The notes: generated by a model not told the origin, from the sequence alone. Positions 42,228-51,903 are shown, counted from the first letter of the stretch. The stretch: 64,000 nt of DNA from an uncultured Acidimicrobiaceae bacterium (GCA_947259095.1 CAMYLA010000002.1:1-64000); one strand, 5' to 3'. Numbers and translations: made by a program.

Positions 42228-43475
42228 TCACCTCGGTTGGGGGCAATCGGCGAACGACACGTCGACCCGGCGGGAGTTGGGGTCGGCCAGCTCGTCGCCC
42301 GGGGCGAAGGCTTCGCCGTAGCCGACGGGGAGAAGCTGGTTGCCAACGCCGTAGCCGGCCAGTACCTCGGCCACCGCTTCGGCTCTGGCCTTCGACAACG
42401 ACAGGTTGTATGCCTCGTCGCCGACCGAGTCGGCGTACCCGGCCACGCAGATGGCAGACGTCGGATCGAACGACAGGATCTCCCGGCTCGCCTTGAACAG
42501 GATGTCGAGCGCCTGGGTGGACGGTTCGGCCGAGTCGGTCTCGAAGCCGATGTCGGCGTCGAGTTGGCCCCGCAGCGCCCCATCCGGCTCCAGTTGGAAG
42601 AACGTCGGCTGGTTGCGGCCCAGCGGGGTCTCCACCGTGATCTCCGACTGGGGGGCACCGTCGGCGTCGAGCCGGACGAAGACCTGGTTCAGCACCGCGC
42701 TGGGATCGGCGTCTCCCCTGGGAAAGGTGTAGACGACGTTGGCCGTCGCTCCGGGGGCGATCTCGACCTCGTCGCCGACGCCGTCGGCCACCCCAGCCTG
42801 ACGGGAACCGCTGGCCTCGACCAGCGTTGAGCGCTCGAGCGCCGAGCTCACGGTTGCGTCCGAGCCATTGCGCACCGAGACGACCACCACCCGGTTGACC
42901 CCGAACGACGTGAAGGAGAAGCCGTCGAGGATCTCCACGCCCGAGGAGTGCTCGATCGGCCGGGAAAGCACGGCGACGATGGCGCTCAGTGGTCGGCCGT
43001 CCATGGCGAGGTCCGAGATGCCGAGCTCCGACATCTCGAACCGGTCGTAGCTGACGTCCTGGAGACCTCCGCCTTGGATGAGGACGAATCCGTCGCCGGT
43101 GAGGGCCGACACGTCGCCGGTCAAGGCGCCCGTGATGTCGGCCATCTCGAAGAGATAGGCGAGATAGGTGGCGGCCGGGGAGCCGGCGATGGCCGCGTCC
43201 GACCGGGTCGAGGTGGCGACGGCGTCGGCGTAGCGGCCGACGAGGGTGTCCTGGAGTGGGTCGGCGGTTGTGGCGGCTCGATCCTGTTGCCGGGCCGTGT
43301 CGACCGGATCGGTCGAGTCGTCGAGCACCGTGTCGACCGGGCCGTTCGCCGATGTCGAACTCGGATCGGCTTGATCCTCGGCTGCCGAGGTGCAGCCGGC
43401 AAGCCACAGCACGGCCCCGGCCAAGATGAGGGCCAGGATCAGGGACGCCGTTGTCGATCGTTGCTTGGTTCCCAT
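42228..43475 (-). CDS. OmpA-domain lipoprotein
   Basis: The 415-residue protein has a lipoprotein signal ending LWLAGC and an acidic Ser/Thr linker. A central region of about 220 residues of beta type (DITGALTGDVSAL, SGVEILDGFSF, GATANVVYTFPRGDADP) leads to a C-terminal OmpA-like domain (DADIGFETDSAEPS, SAICVAGYADSVGDEAYNLSLSKARAEAVAEVL, VGYGEAFAPG, RRVDVSF). The Asp and Arg that bind peptidoglycan are kept. It is probably an outer-face wall-binding protein. It is a second, unrelated OmpA-domain protein in the window. Confidence 0.87.
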   Translation of the reverse strand: MGTKQRSTTASLILALILAGAVLWLAGCTSAAEDQADPSSTSANGPVDTVLDDSTDPVDTARQQDRAATTADPLQDTLVGRYADAVATSTRSDAAIAGSPAATYLAYLFEMADITGALTGDVSALTGDGFVLIQGGGLQDVSYDRFEMSELGISDLAMDGRPLSAIVAVLSRPIEHSSGVEILDGFSFTSFGVNRVVVVSVRNGSDATVSSALERSTLVEASGSRQAGVADGVGDEVEIAPGATANVVYTFPRGDADPSAVLNQVFVRLDADGAPQSEITVETPLGRNQPTFFQLEPDGALRGQLDADIGFETDSAEPSTQALDILFKASREILSFDPTSAICVAGYADSVGDEAYNLSLSKARAEAVAEVLAGYGVGNQLLPVGYGEAFAPGDELADPNSRRVDVSFADCPQPR

Positions 43476-43494
43476 CCGTCCGCCCGGCCGGGGG

Positions 43495-43899
43495 TCACTC
43501 CCGGTTGGTGCCGATGAGGGCGTCGAGCAGATCGTAGGTGGTGAGCACCCCGACGGGCTCGAGGCCGTCGGTGACCACCAGGTGGTGGACCAACCGCGTT
43601 TTCATCAACTCCGCGGCCTCAGCGAGACCGGCCCGTATGTCGATGGTGAGCACTGCGCCGCTCATCACGTTTTGCAGGGGCTCGTTCGCCGGCCAGTCGT
43701 CGACGAGATCGTGGGAGGTGACGATGCCGAGGAGCCCGCTGTCGTCATCGATGATGGGGATCCCGTGGATGCCGAATGCGAGCATCAGGTCTCGAGCCCG
43801 GTCCACCGACTCGGACGGCTTGAGACTCAACGGCTCGTAGGTCATCAGATCTTCGACCTTGGACGGCCGGTCGTTGCTGTTCCTCGTGCTCTCCATCAT
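43495..43899 (-). CDS. Two-CBS-domain protein
   Basis: The 134-residue protein is made of two CBS domains (VEDLMTYEPLSLKPSESVDRA, HGIPIIDDDSGLLGIVTSHDLV, NVMSGAVLTIDIRAGLAEAAELM, HHLVVTDGLEPVGVLTTYDLL). Such stand-alone pairs bind adenine nucleotides or act as metabolic sensors. Two ATG codons in a row (43899 and 43896) are possible starts. Upstream residues of the longer frame are not conserved-looking. Confidence 0.88.
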   Translation of the reverse strand: MMESTRNSNDRPSKVEDLMTYEPLSLKPSESVDRARDLMLAFGIHGIPIIDDDSGLLGIVTSHDLVDDWPANEPLQNVMSGAVLTIDIRAGLAEAAELMKTRLVHHLVVTDGLEPVGVLTTYDLLDALIGTNRE

Positions 43900-43954
43900 A
43901 GCGACAGTGGACCACACGACCGCCGCCTCGACCAGGGCCGTACGTCGGTTCCGG

Positions 43955-44782
43955 TCAACCTGTGCGCAGGAACCGGGCCACGGCATCGTTGAACTCCGCC
44001 GGACGCTCCTGGTTTGCCAGATGCCCGGCCGAGGCGATGGTCACCAGCTCGGCGCCGGGGATCCCGTCGGCCAGTCTCGCCGCAGCGGCCGGGCCGGTGA
44101 CCACGTCCTCGTCTCCGACGACCACCAGCGTCGGGCAGGTGATCGACGGGAGGTCGGACCGATGATCGGCCTCGGCCATCGAGTTGGCGGCCCACTGGTA
44201 GCTGGGCATCCGGACCGAGTCGCTCATCAGCTCGGCCACGTCGGCCAACAGCTCGGGGGACGCAGCGGCGTTCACCAGCTTCGGTGCCCGGTCGACCGAG
44301 AACGCCTCGATCCCCATCGTGGCCATGTCGGCGCCCCTGGCCCGCATGGCCGCCGCCTGTTCTGGGCTGGTGCCGGCGCCCACCGACGAGTCGGCCAGGA
44401 TCAGCGATCGGACCAGCGCCGGGTACCGGATGGCCAGCCTGGTGGCGGTGACGCCACCCCAGGAGACGCCGAGCACGTCGGCCTCGGAGCAGCCAAGCCG
44501 GGCGATCAGCCGGGCTGCGGCGTCGACCCAACCGTCGAGGCCCGGCTCCCGGTCCGGGTCCGGTGAATGCCGGTAGCCGGGGGCGTCCCACGCCACCAGC
44601 CGCCGGCCGCAACGTTCGGCCAACGGCTGTTGGGCCAAAAACGCGTCGGCACAGGAACCGATGCCGTGCAGGCACAGCAGGAGTGGGGCGTCGGCTGGAC
44701 CGTGTTCCCAGTGGAACGGTTGGTCGGCCGCTGTCGACTCGAACGGTGCTGGCGTCACGGCGCCGAGTGTAGTTCGGGCCAA
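43955..44782 (-). CDS. Alpha/beta hydrolase
   Basis: The 275-residue protein has the HGIGSCADAF oxyanion segment, the nucleophile elbow GVSWGG, VVVGDEDVVTGP with the acid, and SAGHLANQERP with the His. This set fits the 3-oxoadipate enol-lactonase-like group, though no pathway partners are nearby. The start is uncertain: an in-frame GTG just before TPAPFE (about 44755) would remove the first nine residues. Confidence 0.88.
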   Translation of the reverse strand: MARTTLGAVTPAPFESTAADQPFHWEHGPADAPLLLCLHGIGSCADAFLAQQPLAERCGRRLVAWDAPGYRHSPDPDREPGLDGWVDAAARLIARLGCSEADVLGVSWGGVTATRLAIRYPALVRSLILADSSVGAGTSPEQAAAMRARGADMATMGIEAFSVDRAPKLVNAAASPELLADVAELMSDSVRMPSYQWAANSMAEADHRSDLPSITCPTLVVVGDEDVVTGPAAAARLADGIPGAELVTIASAGHLANQERPAEFNDAVARFLRTG

Positions 44783-44832
44783 GTCACCGGTTCGAGGTCA
44801 CCGGTTCGAGGTCACCGGTTCGAGGTGACCGG
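44783..44832. repeat. 14-bp tandem repeat, three copies plus partial
   Basis: GTCACCGGTTCGAG repeats exactly at 44783-44796, 44797-44810 and 44811-44824, then continues as GTGACCGG. It lies in the gap between the hydrolase and malQ genes. Each unit contains the palindrome ACCGGT. It may be a slippage product or a binding array. Confidence 0.85.
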
Positions 44833-44861
44833 GCGTCGCCGGGTGAACCGGGGGACCCGGC

Positions 44862-46736
44862 TCACGACCCTGCTGGTGTGCCGTCCGGTTCGACGGTCCG
44901 CTCCTGGTCGGTCGCCCCCGCGCCGAGCACCAGGGCCATCCGGGGTTCATCGACCAGCGCCTCGACCGGCACCGGCAGGCGGTGGGACCAGTTGCTGTCG
45001 GCCACGATGCCCGGCACGTTGTGGGGCGCCGTGCCCTCCAGCACGTCATCGATGTCGACCACCACCTCGTAGGCATCGCTGCGACGGAGTCGGGTCATCA
45101 TCGAGACCGCGAGCTCCCCTGCGGTCGGGACGTCGTCACGACCGATCGACGCCGCCAGGGCCAGGCGATAGCCGGCGGTGTCGAGGGCGTCGATCATCGT
45201 GGCCAACGGCGCCATGTCGTGGGTTCGGATGCCGGCCCAACTCCGCTCGACCACCGGTGGCAGTGCGGCCGGGGCGTCGGGGCCGTCCGCCACCACGCCA
45301 TGGAGCACGAAGCCCTCCTCGTGCATGCCGACCATGCCCCAGTCATCGAGCAGGCGCCGCACCTCTGGCGGGACCGTGCCGAGGTCCTCACCGACCATGA
45401 TGGTTCCGGTGGCTTCGGCCACCACCGCCGCCACCGCCAGGAGTTCCTCGGCCGGGTAGCGAACGTAGACGCCGTCGTCGGCGCTGTTGCCGGCCGGGAC
45501 CCACCACAGCCGGAACACCTGCATCACATGGTCGATCCGGAGCACCCGGGCGTAGCGGCAGGCCTGCATCAGCAGGTCGTACCACACCCGGTGGCCGCTG
45601 CGCCTCGACGCCGCCGGGTTGAGCGGGGGCAGGCCCCAGTTCTGGCCATCGGCAAAGAAGGTGTCCGGCGGGGCACCGATCGAGGCCCCGGCGGCGAAGA
45701 GCTCCGGCCATTCGGCCGTCTCCCAGCTGTCGATCCGCGCCCCCACCGGCAGGTCGAGGGCCAGCCTCTGACCCCGGCCGTCCAGTCGGGCCGACACCTC
45801 GGCCAACGACTCCTCGGCCAACAACTGGCCAAGCTCGTGACGGCGGACCGAGGCCGGGTCGCCACCGCCGGCCCACCGGGCGAAGGAGACGACATCGGGT
45901 CTGGCGGTGAGAAAACCCTCCAACGATGCCCGCCGGCTGTGGTCGAGGTCGGAGACGGCGGCGTCCAGCCGTTGCCTGGAGACCCGCTCCACGGTGACCC
46001 AGTCCATCGCCTCCGAGGGCGTGAGCAATTGGTCGGCCCGGTCGTGGGGGCCGTTGTCGCCACCGCTGCCCTGCAGCCGTCGAGCGGGGATCAGCAGCTC
46101 GTTCCAGTGGAAGCGGCTGATCGGCGAGTACGGACTCCGGTCGAACCGGGGGCCGAAACCGGGCGAATACAGCGGCAGGGTGGCGATGGTGGCGACGCCA
46201 AGACCGGCCACCACCCGACCCAACCGATCGAGGCCGTCGTAGGAGGGGAACAGGTCGTCGTCGGACCAGATGGCGTAGGCCGGCGTGAAGACCGCCAGTC
46301 CCGGTCGCCGGCGGCGCTCGACCGGAAATCGAGTCGGGGCGGCGATCAGGGTCGATCGGCGGGGTGGCCCCCCGGCCTCCCAGTGCAGGGTGTGGATTCC
46401 CCGGGGGAGTTCACCGGCCGGTAGGCGTTGTTGCAGGTCGGCCAGGCCGGTCACGGCCGGCACCGAGATGGTCGAGCCGTCTTCGAACACAACGGTGAGG
46501 TTGGTTGTTGTCTCGAACGTCGATTCGACGCCGCGATGCCAGCGGCTTCCCCTGACCAGCACAACCTCGTCGAGAGGTCCGACGTCGGCCGGGCCTGCGG
46601 TGCCGCCTTCGGTCAGGATCTCGACCGCCGCCTCCAGTGCACCGGTGGACGCCTGCCGACGATTGTCGTCGACATCGATATAGGAGGTGAGGATTCCCAG
46701 TCGCTCGGCCAGGGACTGCAGCTCCTGGGGGTTCAC
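44862..46736 (-). CDS. malQ: 4-alpha-glucanotransferase (amylomaltase)
   Basis: The 624-residue glycoside hydrolase family 77 protein transfers maltodextrin chains in glycogen or maltose use. It shows an N-terminal region LAERLGILTSYIDVDDNRRQAS, the nucleophile loop LRIDHVMQVFRLWWVP, GEDLGTVPPEVRRLL with the acid/base Glu, and the later THDM segment (GIRTHDMAPLAT). The GTG at 46736 is chosen because NPQELQSLAERLG matches the family start; the upstream extension is Arg/Pro-rich and unlikely. Confidence 0.93.
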   Translation of the reverse strand: MNPQELQSLAERLGILTSYIDVDDNRRQASTGALEAAVEILTEGGTAGPADVGPLDEVVLVRGSRWHRGVESTFETTTNLTVVFEDGSTISVPAVTGLADLQQRLPAGELPRGIHTLHWEAGGPPRRSTLIAAPTRFPVERRRRPGLAVFTPAYAIWSDDDLFPSYDGLDRLGRVVAGLGVATIATLPLYSPGFGPRFDRSPYSPISRFHWNELLIPARRLQGSGGDNGPHDRADQLLTPSEAMDWVTVERVSRQRLDAAVSDLDHSRRASLEGFLTARPDVVSFARWAGGGDPASVRRHELGQLLAEESLAEVSARLDGRGQRLALDLPVGARIDSWETAEWPELFAAGASIGAPPDTFFADGQNWGLPPLNPAASRRSGHRVWYDLLMQACRYARVLRIDHVMQVFRLWWVPAGNSADDGVYVRYPAEELLAVAAVVAEATGTIMVGEDLGTVPPEVRRLLDDWGMVGMHEEGFVLHGVVADGPDAPAALPPVVERSWAGIRTHDMAPLATMIDALDTAGYRLALAASIGRDDVPTAGELAVSMMTRLRRSDAYEVVVDIDDVLEGTAPHNVPGIVADSNWSHRLPVPVEALVDEPRMALVLGAGATDQERTVEPDGTPAGS

Positions 46737-46920
46737 GGCGCCGTCACCGCCGGCGGCCGAGCCGGCGAGCTGCGGTGGGGGTTGCCGAACGAGTCGGCGT
46801 GGAGGTCGCGGTGCGTTTCGATGGGCCGAGTATCGTGGCTCCGGCCGAGGAAGACAATCACCTCTCGCCGGTGCCACCGTCGGGAATCCCCACGGCGTGG
46901 CGGTTGGGCCATGGTCGGGG

Positions 46921-47757
46921 CTATTGGTGGCGCCGGGAGCGGGGGTGGGCGGCCACCATCTGCCAATCGGCCGGTGGCTGCTCGAGGCCCAGTTCGGCCA
47001 ACAGCTGATGGCTGTAGGCGATGCGGCCGGTGAGGTCGCCGGCGACCAGCGCCAGGGCGGCCCGGGCCATCATCGAGTCGTCCTCCACCCACTGCTCCCG
47101 CTCGGGGGTGATCAGCTGATGGTGGACGACGCCGGGGGTGGCCACCACCGACGTTGGCGACAGCGCATTGACGGTGACGCCATCGGCCGCCAGCTCCGCC
47201 GCCAGGCCGGTGGAGAACCGTTCCAGGGCCGCCTTGACCATCCCGTACACGGTCCCCCCGACCCCGGCCGCAGTGTCCGGCCCGGGGTCGGGGTGGAGCG
47301 CGGCCTTGGACGAGATGTTCAGGATGGAGCCCGAACCCCGTTCCTTCATCGATGGGATGACCATCTGGGCCAGATCGAAAGGTGCCCGGACCTGGACCTC
47401 GAACATGAGCCGCCAGTGCTTCTCCGAGAAGTCGACCACCGGCTCGAAGAAGGTGACCGCCCCATTGTTGACCACGATGTCGATCGGCCCCAGTTCGGCC
47501 ACCGTCTCGTCGACCAGGCGAATCCGGTCTGCCGGTCGGGACAGGTCTGCGGCAATCGGGTGGGCGATGCGACCGGCTGATCGGATCCGCTCCACCGTGG
47601 TGCTCAACGAACCCTCGAAGCGGCTGTCACCCTCGTCGACCGTGCGGGCCGTTGCGGCAACCGCAGCACCCTCGGCGGCGTACAGTTCGGCGATGGCCGA
47701 GCCGATCCCCCGACTGGCTCCGGTGACCAATGCGATCCGACCATCCAGCTGACCCAT
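46921..47757 (-). CDS. Short-chain dehydrogenase/reductase
   Basis: The 278-residue Rossmann protein has the cofactor motif TGASRGIGSA, NNGAVTFF, the catalytic Ser in ILNISSKAAL, and the YGMVKAALERF motif with Tyr-x-x-x-Lys. The C-terminal 30 residues (SHQLLAELGLE) fit the usual tail. The substrate is unknown. It is divergent from the DUF1876 gene. Confidence 0.9.
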   Translation of the reverse strand: MGQLDGRIALVTGASRGIGSAIAELYAAEGAAVAATARTVDEGDSRFEGSLSTTVERIRSAGRIAHPIAADLSRPADRIRLVDETVAELGPIDIVVNNGAVTFFEPVVDFSEKHWRLMFEVQVRAPFDLAQMVIPSMKERGSGSILNISSKAALHPDPGPDTAAGVGGTVYGMVKAALERFSTGLAAELAADGVTVNALSPTSVVATPGVVHHQLITPEREQWVEDDSMMARAALALVAGDLTGRIAYSHQLLAELGLEQPPADWQMVAAHPRSRRHQ

Positions 47758-47881
47758 GGCCCCACTTCAGCACAGCGCCTCGCCCATCGGCCAGCCAATC
47801 ACCACCCGGCCCTCCCGGGGTTCTGCACAACGGGACCTTCGGCTCTGCACCCGGTTTGGTTTGGCCCCGACAATTGCAGAC

Positions 47882-48142
47882 GTGGAAGAACTCATCGCAC
47901 ATCGCTGGAAGCTCAGTTTCGAGATGCGGGAGGACGAGGACCACTGCGAGATGGTGGTTCACCTCGACGCCGGTGACCGATCGCTGGCCGGTCGTGGGCA
48001 GTCCCGCCGCAACCCCACCGACCCGTCGGTTCCCCAGGTCGGCGAGGAGCTGGCTGCGGCCAGAGCCCTGCACGACCTCGCCAATCACCTGACCGAGGAT
48101 GCCTGGCGGACCATCGAGTCGTTCTCGAACGGCGACGGCTGA
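47882..48142 (+). CDS. DUF1876 family small protein
   Basis: The 86-residue protein matches the actinobacterial DUF1876 pattern: WKLSFEMREDEDHCEMVVHLDAGD, a central GRGQSRRNPTDPSVPQVGEELAAARALHDLA and a helical end. The family fold resembles a small alpha/beta dsRBD-like domain with no known role. The GTG at 47882 is the start; the longer frame overlaps the divergent gene and lacks similarity. Confidence 0.85.
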   Translation: MEELIAHRWKLSFEMREDEDHCEMVVHLDAGDRSLAGRGQSRRNPTDPSVPQVGEELAAARALHDLANHLTEDAWRTIESFSNGDG

Positions 48143-48148
48143 CCGACC

Positions 48149-49171
48149 TCAGCCGTCGGCTGCGACCCGGGAGGCCAGGTCGAACAGATCCTCCCAGGCC
48201 GCAGCCCCGGCCGGCTCACCGAGCTGACCCAGCCGCATCAGAATGATCTCGTCGGCCAGCCCCTCGTAGTCGGCGACCCGGGCCGCGCACTGGGCCGGGG
48301 TCCCGGTGATCGTCATGGTGTCGACGACCTCGTCCGGCACCAGTTCCATGGCCTCCCGGGTCCGGCCCTCCGGCATGAGTCGAGCCGCGGCATCGGCGAA
48401 GTCGCCGAACCCGAGCTGGCGCAGCTGGGAGTCGTAGTAGGGGTGGGGCACGGGGTGGAACAACCCGCAGATCGATGCCCTGGCCGCCCGCCGGGCCAGC
48501 TCTTCGTCTGCGTTGACGCTCAGTTGCGCCCCCATGGGAAACGCCAGCGCCTCGGGGTTGCGGCCGGCCTGCTCGGCCGCCTCCTTGGCCGCGGGCCGGA
48601 CGATCCGACGCAGGAAGTCGGTCGACGACATGACCCCGACCGCCACCCCATCGGCCTCCTGGCCGGCAAGCCGGACCATGTTGGGGCCGGACGCCGACAG
48701 GTGGACGGGGATCGCGGGTTGGGCCGGTTCCCATGAGGCCCGCCACCGGATCCGGTGGATCTCGCCTTCGTAGCGGACCGCCTCGCCTGCGCCGGCTGCG
48801 ACGACCTGGCGGACGATGCGAAGGTAGTCCCGCATCTTGGCCACCGGGCGGGACGAGTCGATGCCCATGTACCAGTCGTTGAAATGAGGGTTCCCGGTGC
48901 CGAGGCCGAGCACGAACCGGCCACCGCTGAGCTCGCCGAGATCGCGTGCGGCGATCCCGGTCAGCCACGGCTCCCGGGCATAGGCGTTCATGATGTAGGT
49001 CCCGACCGTTGCCCGCTCGGTGGCGGCGATCACCGCTGCGGCGGTGACGAACGCACTGCGCCCCGCTTCGACGGTGTACAACGAATCGAACCCTGCGGCC
49101 TCGCCCTCCCTGGCCAGGGTGGAGACGGTGGCCAACGAGTCCTCGAAGCCGAGGAGGAGTCCGAGTCGCAT
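48149..49171 (-). CDS. LLM-class (F420/FMN-dependent) oxidoreductase
   Basis: The 340-residue TIM-barrel protein has GEAAGFDSLYTVEAG, ATERATVGTYIMNAYAREP, ARDLGELSGGRFVLGLGTG, IPVHLSASGPNMVRLAGQEADG and a tail that gives ITGTPAQCAARVADY. These mark the luciferase-like monooxygenase/F420-dependent dehydrogenase group typical of actinobacteria. Cofactor choice is inferred only from the family. The ATG at 49171 follows the canonical RLGLLLG start. Confidence 0.9.
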   Translation of the reverse strand: MRLGLLLGFEDSLATVSTLAREGEAAGFDSLYTVEAGRSAFVTAAAVIAATERATVGTYIMNAYAREPWLTGIAARDLGELSGGRFVLGLGTGNPHFNDWYMGIDSSRPVAKMRDYLRIVRQVVAAGAGEAVRYEGEIHRIRWRASWEPAQPAIPVHLSASGPNMVRLAGQEADGVAVGVMSSTDFLRRIVRPAAKEAAEQAGRNPEALAFPMGAQLSVNADEELARRAARASICGLFHPVPHPYYDSQLRQLGFGDFADAAARLMPEGRTREAMELVPDEVVDTMTITGTPAQCAARVADYEGLADEIILMRLGQLGEPAGAAAWEDLFDLASRVAADG

Positions 49172-49262
49172 CGTCAGACCGTAGGCGCCGGGCCGGAGGG
49201 CCGGCAAGGGCCGGGAACGGCCCGGCGTGACCGGAAGGCCCCGGTCAACTAGAACGGCAGCC

Positions 49263-50138
49263 ATGGACATCACCATCATCGCCACCGGGCTGGCCTTCCC
49301 CGAGGGTCCGGCCGTCGACCCCCAGGGCCGACTCCACTGGACCGAGATCGCCGGCCAGCGCATCGCCAGATTCGAGCCGGACGGGTCGGTGGCCACCTTC
49401 GCCGATACCGGCGGCGGACCAAACGGCTGCGCCTTCGCCCCCGACGGCAACCTCTACGTCTGCAACAACGGAGGATCGTGGCCACAGGTCCCCTCCACCG
49501 CAGAACGGGGGACCGGCCCGAACGGCCAGGGGTCGATCCAGCGGATCTCGCCCGACGGCACCGTCGAGATCGTGCTGACCGAGATCGATGGACAGCCGCT
49601 GATCGGTCCGAACGACTGCTGCTTCGACGCCGACGGCGGGCTCTACTTCACCGACCCCGACTGGGCCGGCAGCCCGGCATCGGTCTGCTACCTGGCCCCC
49701 GACGGGGCGGCGTCGAGGGTCCACACCGGCATACGATTCCCCAACGGGCTGGGGGTGACCGACGACAACCGGTTCCTGGTCGTTGCCGAGTCGATGACCG
49801 GCAGCCTGCTCGGGTTCAAGATCGAAGGCCCCGGGGTGCTGAGCCCCGAACCCAAGAGCAACGGCTCGATCGGTCGGCGGTCGATCCCGGACGGGTTCTG
49901 CTTCGACAGCGCGGGACGGATGATCGTGGCCGGCCACGAGACCGACAACCTTTTTGTGCTCGACGCGGCGGACGGCCGGCCCCGTTTCGTGGTGCAACTG
50001 CCCGAAGCGGGACCGACGAACTGCTGCTTCGGCGGCGACGACTTCACCACCCTGTACGTGACCTCGTCGGATCAGGGCAACCTGCTGGCTTTCGACTGGG
50101 ACGTGCCCGGGATGAAGCTCCACCCGGACCGGGCCTGA
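49263..50138 (+). CDS. SMP-30/gluconolactonase-family protein
   Basis: The 291-residue beta-propeller protein shows TGLAFPEGPAVDPQGRLHWTEI, CAFAPDGNLYVCNNGG, GPNDCCFDADGGLYFTDPDW, RFPNGLGVTDDNRFLVVAE and PDGFCFDSAGRMIVAGHE. These repeat blades carry the calcium-ligand Glu, Asn and Asp of SMP-30 lactonases. It precedes an epoxide-hydrolase-like gene by 26 bp, so the two may work on one substrate that contains a lactone or epoxide. Confidence 0.9.
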   Translation: MDITIIATGLAFPEGPAVDPQGRLHWTEIAGQRIARFEPDGSVATFADTGGGPNGCAFAPDGNLYVCNNGGSWPQVPSTAERGTGPNGQGSIQRISPDGTVEIVLTEIDGQPLIGPNDCCFDADGGLYFTDPDWAGSPASVCYLAPDGAASRVHTGIRFPNGLGVTDDNRFLVVAESMTGSLLGFKIEGPGVLSPEPKSNGSIGRRSIPDGFCFDSAGRMIVAGHETDNLFVLDAADGRPRFVVQLPEAGPTNCCFGGDDFTTLYVTSSDQGNLLAFDWDVPGMKLHPDRA

Positions 50139-50164
50139 TCCACCCGCCGAGCGCCGGAGACCCG

Positions 50165-51217
50165 ATGAGCACCGACATCACGGAGTACACACTGCGGACC
50201 GACCGCCACACCACCGGCTACCTCGCAGCCGGCCCCGACGACGGCCCGCTGATCATCTTCGTCCACGGTTGGCCGGAGCTTTCGATCAGCTGGCGCCACC
50301 AGCTCCCGGTCCTGGCCGGGCTCGGGTTCCGGGCCGTCGCCCCCGACATGCGGGGCTATGGCCGCTCGGCCACCTACGGGACCTCTGACGCCTTCGCCCA
50401 GGAGCTGATCGTGGCCGACATGATCGAACTGCTCGATCACCTCGGAGCCGAGCGGGCGGTGTGGGTCGGCCACGACTGGGGCAGTCCCGTGGTGTGGAAC
50501 CTGGCATCCCACCACCCCGACCGTTGCCGGGCGGTGGCCAACCTGTGTGTGCCGTACCGCACGATCGAGGCCGGCTGGGACGGCCTGATCGAGCTGGTCG
50601 ACCGAGACGTCTACCCCAGCGACCGGTATCCGGTCGGCCAGTGGGATTACCAGCTGTTCTACCAGGAGAACCTACCCCGGGCGGTCGAGGTGTTCGAGGC
50701 CGACACCTACCGGGTGGTCAAGGCCCTGTTCCGCAAGGGCAACCCGGCCAATGCCGCCAAGCCGTCCGCCACCGCCTCGATCCGGGCCGGCGGGGGCTGG
50801 TTCGGTGGCGCCGACGTGGCCCCCGACCTGCCCCGGGACGACGACGTGGTGACCGAGAACGACCTGCGAACCTACGCCGCGGCCCTCGACCGCAATGGCT
50901 TCTTCGGGCCGGACAGCTGGTACCTCAACCACGAGGCCAACCAGCGCTACGCCGCCACCGCGGTCAACGACGGGCTACTGGCGTTGCCGGTACTGTTCCT
51001 GGCCGCCCGCTACGACTACACCTGTGAGTGCACGGTCAACGCCCGCATGACCGAACCGATGCGCCGCCACTGCCGGGACCTCACCGAACACACCCTCGAC
51101 ACCGGGCACTGGATGGCCCAGGAGCAACCGGCCGAGGTCAACGCCGCGTTGGTGGCCTGGCTACGGGACAGGGTGGCCGATCACTGGCCGACCTCCCGAG
51201 TAGCCGATCGACCGTAG
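50165..51217 (+). CDS. Epoxide-hydrolase-like alpha/beta hydrolase
   Basis: The 350-residue protein has the oxyanion HGWPELSISWRHQLP, DMRGYGRS and the nucleophile Asp in GHDWGSPVVW (Asp rather than Ser, as in epoxide hydrolases and haloalkane dehalogenases). Cap-domain tyrosines and the final His in DTGHWMAQEQP are present. The ATG at 50165 follows the SMP-30 gene closely. The 3' end overlaps the convergent DUF4386 gene by 37 bases. Confidence 0.92.
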   Translation: MSTDITEYTLRTDRHTTGYLAAGPDDGPLIIFVHGWPELSISWRHQLPVLAGLGFRAVAPDMRGYGRSATYGTSDAFAQELIVADMIELLDHLGAERAVWVGHDWGSPVVWNLASHHPDRCRAVANLCVPYRTIEAGWDGLIELVDRDVYPSDRYPVGQWDYQLFYQENLPRAVEVFEADTYRVVKALFRKGNPANAAKPSATASIRAGGGWFGGADVAPDLPRDDDVVTENDLRTYAAALDRNGFFGPDSWYLNHEANQRYAATAVNDGLLALPVLFLAARYDYTCECTVNARMTEPMRRHCRDLTEHTLDTGHWMAQEQPAEVNAALVAWLRDRVADHWPTSRVADRP

Positions 51218-51903
51218 AGGGCCAGCCACAGCCCGGCGCCGAGCTCGAAGGGGAGGTTCGGCAGGAACAGCAGGAGGGGAACGTCGACGCCGACCACGAC
51301 CAGAACCTGGCTCACCAGGGCGAGGGGGGCGGCGATCAGGCCCAACACCATCAGAGGTCGGGGCAATATCCTGGCCCGGGCGAACAGGACATAGAAGATG
51401 GTGGCGCCGGCGGCGAAGACCAGGGTGTGCAAGGAGTAGGCGAACGCCTGTGACTCGTAGAGGGCGGCTCCCCTGGTGACCAGCGTGTCGGCCCCTCCCT
51501 CGGTGGCCGCTTGATCGCTGGTCCACCACAGCTCGAAGACAAGCACCTCTCGGAAGGCAAGCAAGGCTGCCTCGACCAGGTAGAGCCCAAGGGCGACCGC
51601 GGCCACATTCTGACCATGACGCCGTAGGACCGTGTACAGCATCACACCGAGGGCGATGATGCCCCCGGCGGTCACCATCTCACCGAGGATGCTGGCCCGG
51701 AGCTGCCATTCGTTGGCTGCGATGTCGGCCATCGTGGCCGCCATGTCATCCGGTGCGGCGTTGGCCAGCAGATCAACCGGGGCGAGCAGCAGACCGCTCA
51801 CGGCCGAGCCGATGGCCTGCAGCAGGAAGGCCGCTCCCAGCAGCCGTAGGTTGCGCGAAACGGGCGGCGAGTACGTTGTCGTATCGGTCATGCATTCCCC
51901 CAT
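51181..51903 (-). CDS. DUF4386 family membrane protein
   Basis: The 240-residue protein has about six helices (LLGAAFLLQAIGSAVSGLLL, MVTAGGIIALGVMLYTVL, ALGLYLVEAALLAFREVLVF, LHTLVFAAGATIFYVLF, LMVLGLIAAPLALVSQVLVVV, FELGAGLWLALYG). This is the DUF4386 pattern, of unknown role. The C-terminal half resembles part of the decayed gene at 52983-53521. It lies in a block with an oxidoreductase in the same direction. Confidence 0.82.
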   Translation of the reverse strand: MGECMTDTTTYSPPVSRNLRLLGAAFLLQAIGSAVSGLLLAPVDLLANAAPDDMAATMADIAANEWQLRASILGEMVTAGGIIALGVMLYTVLRRHGQNVAAVALGLYLVEAALLAFREVLVFELWWTSDQAATEGGADTLVTRGAALYESQAFAYSLHTLVFAAGATIFYVLFARARILPRPLMVLGLIAAPLALVSQVLVVVGVDVPLLLFLPNLPFELGAGLWLALYGRSATREVGQ

